Assembly (NCBI GenBank): GCA_903885895.1
Contig: CAISKC010000123.1
Coordinates: forward strand, 1-11,462
Reading direction: 5' to 3'
DNA: 11,462 bases
Source: an uncultured Legionella sp.
Lineage (GTDB): Bacteria > Pseudomonadota > Gammaproteobacteria > Legionellales > Legionellaceae
Below are positions 6,523 to 11,462 of this stretch, in pieces. A program made the position numbers and the translations under genes. The first letter of the stretch is position 1. The number at the start of each line of letters is the position of its first letter. The notes beneath the pieces were generated by a model. That model saw only the letters and a program-made list of their open reading frames with translations, had not been told where the DNA came from and did no database searches.

Positions 6523-8721
6523 ATGGTAAAAGTCAGCGATAGTATGCCGATGCACCCAGACGGGGGGGTAGATCTCGAACGCTGGTTGCAAAAAACTGCC
6601 GAGAAAAGCATTTTCCCTGATTTGGAATTATTACGCTCTGCCTGTCATTTGGCTTATGTGGCTGGTCAAGATCATGCGATTGAAACCGGTGAAACCTGCT
6701 TGCAACATGGGCTGGCCATGGCAAATGTTTTACTGGAATTGGGCGTTGACCAAGAAACGTTGGCGGCGGCTGTTTTGTATAGCAGTGTGCATGATGCAGA
6801 ATTGATGTTAGAAGATGTTGCTGAACAACTGACCCCTGAGATTGCGCATTTGGTGAGTGGGGTTGGGAAAATGAGCAGCCTGTCGCAAATGAGCCCGGAT
6901 ATGGCTTATCCGCATAGTAAGCAACAAATTGATAATATGCGCAAAATGTTGTTAGCGATGGTTGACGATGTGCGTGTGGTACTAATCAAATTGGCCGATC
7001 GCTTATGTGTGTTGCGTTCCTCGGCGCCCATTTCTACTTCGATGCGTAAAAAATTAGCTAGTGAAGTGATGTTTGTCTATGCGCCTTTGGCCAATCGGCT
7101 TGGGATCGGCGCTATCAAATGGGAAATGGAAGATCTGGCTTTTCGTTATTTACAACCTGAAGCGTATCAAACGATTGCTAAAGATATCAAGGCGAAACGC
7201 TTGGATCGTGATCGGTATGTGCAAGCAATTGTGACGACTTTGACGGAAACCCTACAGGTGATGGATTTGCCTCATTTTTCTGTATATGGGAGATCGAAGC
7301 ATCTGCATAGTATTTATCGTAAAATGACACGCAAAGCGGTGCCATTAGATCAAATTTATGATGTGACGGCAGTACGAGTATTGGTAGATACTGAAGCAGA
7401 ATGCTATGAAGTCCTAGATCGCGTCCATCGTCTGTGGCCGCGTGTGGTCCATGAATATGACGATTATATTATGAAACCCAAAGCAAATGGCTATCAGTCT
7501 TTGCATACGGCAGTTCAAGGACCCGAACAGCGAGTATTTGAAGTCCAAATTAGAACGTTTCACATGCATGATCTGGCTGAAATGGGCGTGGCTGCGCATT
7601 GGAAATACAAAGAAGGTAAGACCAAATTTAAAGCCAGCTATGAGCGTAAAATTGAATGGTTACGCCAAGTATTAGCTTGGCATCAAGATGTGTCAGCTCA
7701 TCACAGTGGCAATTTGATGGAAGCAAACGTGATGGATGATCGCGTTTACGTCTTTACGCCAGAAGGGGACATTTTAGATTTACCGCAAGAAGCCACATCG
7801 TTGGATTTTGCTTATCATGTACACACTGATATGGGGCATCGTTGTCGGGGTGCGAAAGTCAATGGCATGATTGTGCCATTGACTTATGTACTGCAGACCG
7901 GCGATAAAGTCGAAATTTTGACGGGTAAAGAAAGTAGACCTTCGCGAGATTGGATCAATCCCCATGCACATTATTTGCATTCTGCACGTGCCAAAGCCAA
8001 GGTCTTGCATTGGTTTAAAATGCAAGATTTTGATAAAAACGTGATAGCTGGACGCGAGATTTTGGATAAAGAGATCAAAGCACTAGGTATCAAAACTCAG
8101 CAATTACAAGATCTGTTACCCATCCAGCAGGTACGGACATTAGAAGATTTGTATGCAGCTGTGGGGCGTGGGGATTTGAAATGGATGCAGATTTTGAATC
8201 GCTTGACGCCGGATGAAAAAACGGAGCCTAGTGTGCAAGTTGTTCATCAGCAGCAAATCCCTGATACGCGGCGTAAAAACAATATCTGTATTGAAGGGGT
8301 GGGTAATTTATTAACGCATATGGCACGTTGCTGTCAGCCATTACCTGGCGAGCAGGTGATTGGTTATATCACGTTAGGTCGTGGGGTTTCCATTCATCGC
8401 CAAGATTGTTCTAATATCCTGAAGGCCGGTGAGAAGCAACAAGAGCGGTTTCTAGCGGTGAGCTGGGGCGAAGAACATCACAATATGTATAAGGTTGAAA
8501 TAGTGATCAAAGCATTGCAGCGTGCGGCCTTACTCCAAGATGTTGCAACCCTTTTAACTAAAGAAGCTGCCCACATTCTATCTTTTAAAACAGATACCGT
8601 TGCAAAGGATCATGATGTCAGCATGCATGTCATGATTGAAATAGATGGAATGCATAGCCTGTCACGTTTGCTGGTTCGACTGGGGCAGATCCCGAATGTC
8701 TTGGAAGCTAGGCGAGTATAA
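6523..8721 (+). CDS. relA: GTP pyrophosphokinase RelA, synthetase-only type
   Basis: Ribosome-linked (p)ppGpp synthetase of the stringent response, 732 residues against 744 in E. coli. Order of domains: an HD-type hydrolase domain (about 40-190), synthetase (about 250-365), TGS (405-467), a zinc-finger/CC region (Cys603-Cys604, CCQPLPGE) and a C-terminal ACT domain (about 655-732). The hydrolase should be dead: the His-Asp pair found at LLHD in SpoT/Rel enzymes is Tyr86-Ser87 (AAVLYSS). The synthetase has GRSKHLHSIYRKM at 256-268 and EYDD at 311-314; the acidic ExDD motif marks monofunctional RelA rather than bifunctional RxKD enzymes. A separate SpoT would be expected elsewhere in the genome. 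The ATG at 6523 has GAGG a few bases upstream. The last 14 bases overlap a convergent gene. Confidence 0.96.
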   Translation: MVKVSDSMPMHPDGGVDLERWLQKTAEKSIFPDLELLRSACHLAYVAGQDHAIETGETCLQHGLAMANVLLELGVDQETLAAAVLYSSVHDAELMLEDVAEQLTPEIAHLVSGVGKMSSLSQMSPDMAYPHSKQQIDNMRKMLLAMVDDVRVVLIKLADRLCVLRSSAPISTSMRKKLASEVMFVYAPLANRLGIGAIKWEMEDLAFRYLQPEAYQTIAKDIKAKRLDRDRYVQAIVTTLTETLQVMDLPHFSVYGRSKHLHSIYRKMTRKAVPLDQIYDVTAVRVLVDTEAECYEVLDRVHRLWPRVVHEYDDYIMKPKANGYQSLHTAVQGPEQRVFEVQIRTFHMHDLAEMGVAAHWKYKEGKTKFKASYERKIEWLRQVLAWHQDVSAHHSGNLMEANVMDDRVYVFTPEGDILDLPQEATSLDFAYHVHTDMGHRCRGAKVNGMIVPLTYVLQTGDKVEILTGKESRPSRDWINPHAHYLHSARAKAKVLHWFKMQDFDKNVIAGREILDKEIKALGIKTQQLQDLLPIQQVRTLEDLYAAVGRGDLKWMQILNRLTPDEKTEPSVQVVHQQQIPDTRRKNNICIEGVGNLLTHMARCCQPLPGEQVIGYITLGRGVSIHRQDCSNILKAGEKQQERFLAVSWGEEHHNMYKVEIVIKALQRAALLQDVATLLTKEAAHILSFKTDTVAKDHDVSMHVMIEIDGMHSLSRLLVRLGQIPNVLEARRV

Positions 8722-9073
8722 TTCCTAATACTACAACCCGATACTCAGCGAGCAATACGTTAAAGGTGCGGCAAGCTGCGCCGATGGACATACATTCCAA
8801 TCCTATTCGTTGTCGGGACAAATCGCTAGCAAAGCTAGGTAAGAATGTAGCTGGACCGGCGTGTCCTAAAAGGATGACTTCAGGTTGATATTGGAGCAGT
8901 GCAGCGATGTGATCAGCGTTGAGCTCATCAATATGTCGAATAGACCAGTCAGTTTGAATCGCTTGTTTGTTGATGATACACGATTGATATAATGTCGTTT
9001 GGCCAACAAGAATGCTTTGGTCAGAATATGAACGAATCGTATGCGGTTCTGTGGATTCTAATTGTATTTCCAT
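8708..9073 (-). CDS. Mth938/DUF498-family protein (NDUFAF3/AAMDC-like)
   Basis: A 121-residue protein of the Mth938-like family (PF04430). The recognisable signatures are IRSYSDQSILV near the N-terminus, PEVILLGHAG at 64-73 in the position of the usual PEVLLLGTG, and IGLECMSIGAACRTFNVL at about 90-107, matching the family IGVEVMdTxAACRTYNvL block. It is full length with the normal short hydrophobic end. Bacterial members have no established biochemical role; human NDUFAF3 helps assemble respiratory complex I. It is real rather than a shadow because it fits a family end to end and occupies the otherwise empty relA-recJ gap. It is convergent with relA (14-base overlap) and divergent from recJ. 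No strong ribosome binding site is seen before the ATG. Confidence 0.85.
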   Translation of the reverse strand: MEIQLESTEPHTIRSYSDQSILVGQTTLYQSCIINKQAIQTDWSIRHIDELNADHIAALLQYQPEVILLGHAGPATFLPSFASDLSRQRIGLECMSIGAACRTFNVLLAEYRVVVLGIILA

Positions 9074-9132
9074 GCTAGTCTATGTACCTTATACAAGGGC
9101 AAGTAGTATAGCGTATTCTCACTAGGATTTAT

Positions 9133-10893
9133 ATGGTTATCAAACGACGTCAGGTCGGTACGGCAAACGGTTTAGAGCATTTTCATCCTGTATTACAACG
9201 CATTTATTATGCACGTGGGATCACAAATGCCGCAGAGCTTAATAGAGATTTACAGGCGCTCTTGCCTTTCGATACGTTGCTGGATATTGAAAAGGCCTGC
9301 GTACGCTTAGCACAAGCTTTAGCACAACAACAACGTATTTTAGTGATTGGCGATTTTGATGCCGATGGCGCAACGTCTACCGCGCTAGCGGTGAGTGCTT
9401 TACGTGCGATGGGGGCTCAGCACGTGGATTATTTGGTGCCGAATCGCTTTGAATTTGGGTATGGATTGACACCAGCCATTGTCGCGGTCGCACAATCTAA
9501 ACAGCCGCAATTGATCATCACTGTGGACAATGGCATCTCCAGTATGGAAGGTGTGGAAGCAGCGAATGCAGCTGGGATAGATGTGTTGGTTACAGACCAT
9601 CATTTGCCGGCGGAAACATTACCCGCTGCATTGGCGATTGTGAACCCGAATCAGCATGGCGATCCTTTTCCAAGTAAATCCATTGCAGGTGTCGGCGTGA
9701 TTTTTTATGTGATGGTGGCGTTACGGCGGCATTTACAAACCATAGGATGGTTTGATGCACAAAATTTGTCAGTTCCTAATATGGGGCAATTTCTGGATTT
9801 GGTGGCTTTGGGCACGGTCGCAGATGTCGTGGGTTTGGATCAAAACAATCGTATTCTCGTGAGTCAAGGATTACAACGGATCCGTAAAGGCGCTGCGCGT
9901 TTTGGTATTGTCGCTTTGATTAATGTGGCTGGGCGCACAGTTGAACGGCTCCGTGAAAGTGATTTGGGGTTTGCAGTGGCACCGCGTTTGAATGCAGCAG
10001 GCCGTTTGGATGATATGTCGCTGGGGATTGAGTGTTTACTCGCTGAATCGCCGGAAAAGGCACAGATCTTGGCTCAGCGTTTGGATGAATTAAATATTGA
10101 GCGTCGTAAAATTGAAACGGAAATGAAAGGGCAAGCGTTTGCTGCACTGGAGCAATTAGTCTTAACCGTAGAAAGCGGGGCTTTACCGCCAGGGCTGTGC
10201 TTGTTCGACCCAGGATGGCATCAGGGTGTGATTGGCGTGTTGGCAGGGCGCTTAAAAGAGCGTTATCACCGGCCGGTGATTGTGTTTGCGCAAGTGAGTG
10301 GCACGGAAATAAAAGGCTCCGCGCGTTCTGTTATAGGCTTAAATATTCGTGATGTGCTTGCGACGATTGATAAATCTAATCCTGGCTTAATAGGTAAATT
10401 TGGTGGCCATGCTATGGCTGCTGGTTTGAGTTTACATCCTGATGCATTGCCGGCATTTAAAACTGCGTTTTATGCAGAGATTACTGCAGCGGGTGGTGAG
10501 GCATTAAATACCAATATCACCTTAACGGATGGTGCGTTAACGCCACAAGAACTGACGCAAGATTTGGCGAAATTATTACAAGATGCGGGCCCTTGGGGGC
10601 AATTGTTTCCGGAGCCGCTATTTGATAATGTGTTTGAAATACTCGATCAACGTTTGGTCGGGCAACATCATTTAAAATTAACGCTCTGTTTACCATCAAA
10701 TGGCACACCGTTTGACGCGATTGCTTTTCAGATCGATACCAAAGCATGGCCGAATCATCGCGCGAAGTGGCTGCATGCGGTATACAAACTGGATATCAAT
10801 ACGTATCAAGGTCGCAGCAAATTACAGTTAATTCTAGTGGATTTTCAAGCTCGGGAAGCGTATGCCACGAGTGAAGAGGCTCTGGATGTGTAA
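9133..10893 (+). CDS. recJ: Single-stranded-DNA-specific exonuclease RecJ
   Basis: A 5'-3' single-strand exonuclease acting in RecFOR recombination, mismatch repair and base-excision repair. DHH-family motifs are all present: DFDADG at 74-79, VDNG at 131-134, DHH at 155-157 (VTDHHLP), the FLDLVALGTVADV block with Asp222, the DHHA1 motif GGHAMAAG at 424-431, and a C-terminal OB-like domain beginning with the LFPEPLF signature at about 491. At 586 residues it is close to the 577 of E. coli. The ATG at 9133 has AGGA about six bases upstream. It shares a 59-base divergent gap with the minus-strand Mth938-family gene and overlaps the downstream cytochrome gene. Confidence 0.96.
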   Translation: MVIKRRQVGTANGLEHFHPVLQRIYYARGITNAAELNRDLQALLPFDTLLDIEKACVRLAQALAQQQRILVIGDFDADGATSTALAVSALRAMGAQHVDYLVPNRFEFGYGLTPAIVAVAQSKQPQLIITVDNGISSMEGVEAANAAGIDVLVTDHHLPAETLPAALAIVNPNQHGDPFPSKSIAGVGVIFYVMVALRRHLQTIGWFDAQNLSVPNMGQFLDLVALGTVADVVGLDQNNRILVSQGLQRIRKGAARFGIVALINVAGRTVERLRESDLGFAVAPRLNAAGRLDDMSLGIECLLAESPEKAQILAQRLDELNIERRKIETEMKGQAFAALEQLVLTVESGALPPGLCLFDPGWHQGVIGVLAGRLKERYHRPVIVFAQVSGTEIKGSARSVIGLNIRDVLATIDKSNPGLIGKFGGHAMAAGLSLHPDALPAFKTAFYAEITAAGGEALNTNITLTDGALTPQELTQDLAKLLQDAGPWGQLFPEPLFDNVFEILDQRLVGQHHLKLTLCLPSNGTPFDAIAFQIDTKAWPNHRAKWLHAVYKLDINTYQGRSKLQLILVDFQAREAYATSEEALDV

Positions 10894-11239
10894 AAATCTT
10901 ATTGTTTTGATGATCTGTCTATTCGGATCTTATGACGCAGCTGCTGCTACCCATCGCCCGCAAGCATTTTTGGACCAGATACGTGGCACAAAAGGGGAAG
11001 GACAAGCGATTGTTCAGCATTTTTGTGCGACCTGTCATGCCGAACACCCTCTCATTTCCATAGGAGCACCTCGCATTGGGCATGCTGGGGATTGGGTTGC
11101 ACGGCGTAAACAAGATCCTGCGTTGTTATGGCAACACACAGAGGAGGGCTACCATGCTATGCCAGCACGTGGTGGTTGTTTTGAATGTAGTGATGAGCAG
11201 TTGAAAAAAGCCATTCTAATTTTGGTGGGTCCTGATTGA
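10886..11239 (+). CDS. Cytochrome c5-type periplasmic monohaem protein
   Basis: The start is chosen at ATG 10886, giving 117 residues. AAGAGG at 10874-10879 lies six bases upstream, and this start yields a clean signal peptide: a short Lys-containing n-region, a hydrophobic LIVLMICLF core and an AAAA cleavage zone near residue 20. An ATG at 10862 would add eight basic residues. Haem is attached through CATCH at 47-51 (CXXCH). Met92 in the AMPARGGC segment is the likely axial ligand, and Cys98 and Cys101 correspond to the extra cysteine pair typical of cytochrome c5. The body (GAPRIGHAGDW, SDEQLKKAI) matches that family of small electron carriers feeding terminal oxidases. Its start overlaps the last codons and stop of recJ by 8 bases, so translation is probably coupled. 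Confidence 0.88.
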   Translation: MCKNLIVLMICLFGSYDAAAATHRPQAFLDQIRGTKGEGQAIVQHFCATCHAEHPLISIGAPRIGHAGDWVARRKQDPALLWQHTEEGYHAMPARGGCFECSDEQLKKAILILVGPD

Positions 11240-11330
11240 TGTGTAATACAGATATGCAATATATTTTTAGTGCCACAATACCTAGATAATGTAGCGCTTC
11301 GCGCGTCTGTTGGGCCATGGGCCTGAGGGA

Positions 11331-11360
11331 TTGACTCGTTTTTAAGGAAAATAGTTATAG
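11331..11360 (+). promoter_or_regulatory. Weak promoter candidate in the 3' end gap
   Basis: TTGACT at 11331-11336 is a five-of-six -35 match, followed after 18 bases by TTATAG at 11355-11360, a poor -10. It would serve a gene beyond the right edge. The rest of 11240-11462 shows only short GC-rich inverted pieces (around 11292-11322) and AT-rich sequence, with no credible gene. Confidence 0.2.
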
Positions 11361-11462
11361 AAGACAAAGGCTTATTTTAAAAAAATAATGTACTTGAATA
11401 GCAAGACATGATCAAATTGGTTTTTCTGAAGAATCAATAAGGTCAGTCAAGCTATGCAAGTA

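Noticed and set aside
9074..9132. Divergent promoters between the Mth938-family gene and recJ
   Set aside because: Several AT-rich -10-like words occur (TATACT on the minus strand, for example), but none pairs with a good -35 at proper spacing. A promoter probably exists here but cannot be placed.
10914..10918. Lipoprotein signal in the cytochrome (LMIC)
   Set aside because: The residue before Cys11 is Ile rather than Gly/Ala/Ser, and the AAAA site nearby fits signal peptidase I better.
11149..11367. 72-codon minus-strand frame at the cytochrome 3' end
   Set aside because: It overlaps the conserved cytochrome c5 C-terminus, has no ribosome binding site and no recognisable family.
11454..11462. 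Start of a next gene at ATG 11454
   Set aside because: Only three codons are visible and the nearest AAGG is too far upstream to support a start.

Overview
This 11.5 kb window looks like a chromosomal, largely core-genome segment of an AT-leaning gammaproteobacterium. The gene content fits the wider Legionellales/Coxiella-like part of that class: a long-form TrpS, the trpH-yciO-rluB neighbourhood, rlmD directly before relA, and a cytochrome c5. The exact taxon is an inference. No tRNA, rRNA, transposase, phage or CRISPR gene was seen.

Layout. (1) 1-2763, plus strand: a 5'-clipped PHP-domain nuclease/phosphatase (RNase AM/TrpH family), a YciO-type Sua5-family protein and tryptophanyl-tRNA synthetase. 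(2) 2764-3141: a gene-free 378-base stretch holding a hairpin array with a 34-base period. In many related bacteria that carry Smc-ScpAB, scpA and scpB sit in this neighbourhood; here they are absent. (3) 3142-3873: rluB, a 23S rRNA pseudouridine synthase, followed by a possible terminator. (4) 4028-5025: a textbook sigma-70 promoter driving a monocistronic, unrecognised 312-residue protein with one hydrophobic hairpin; this is the most lineage-specific gene here. (5) 5045-8721: a possible promoter, a long stem-loop abutting the ribosome binding site, rlmD (23S rRNA m5U methyltransferase) and relA (ppGpp synthetase). (6) 8708-9073, minus strand: a Mth938/DUF498-family protein whose 3' end overlaps relA tail to tail. 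(7) 9133-11239, plus strand: recJ, then a cytochrome c5-type protein that starts inside the last codons of recJ. (8) 11240-11462: non-coding as far as can be seen, with one weak promoter candidate.

Functionally the window is dominated by RNA and translation: RNA 5' processing, tRNA charging, two 23S rRNA modification enzymes and the stringent-response synthetase. recJ (recombination and repair) and a periplasmic electron carrier follow. No obvious new multi-gene system is visible. The best leads are the 34-base hairpin array with paired substitutions, the unknown membrane protein with its own strong promoter, and the stem-loop in the rlmD leader.
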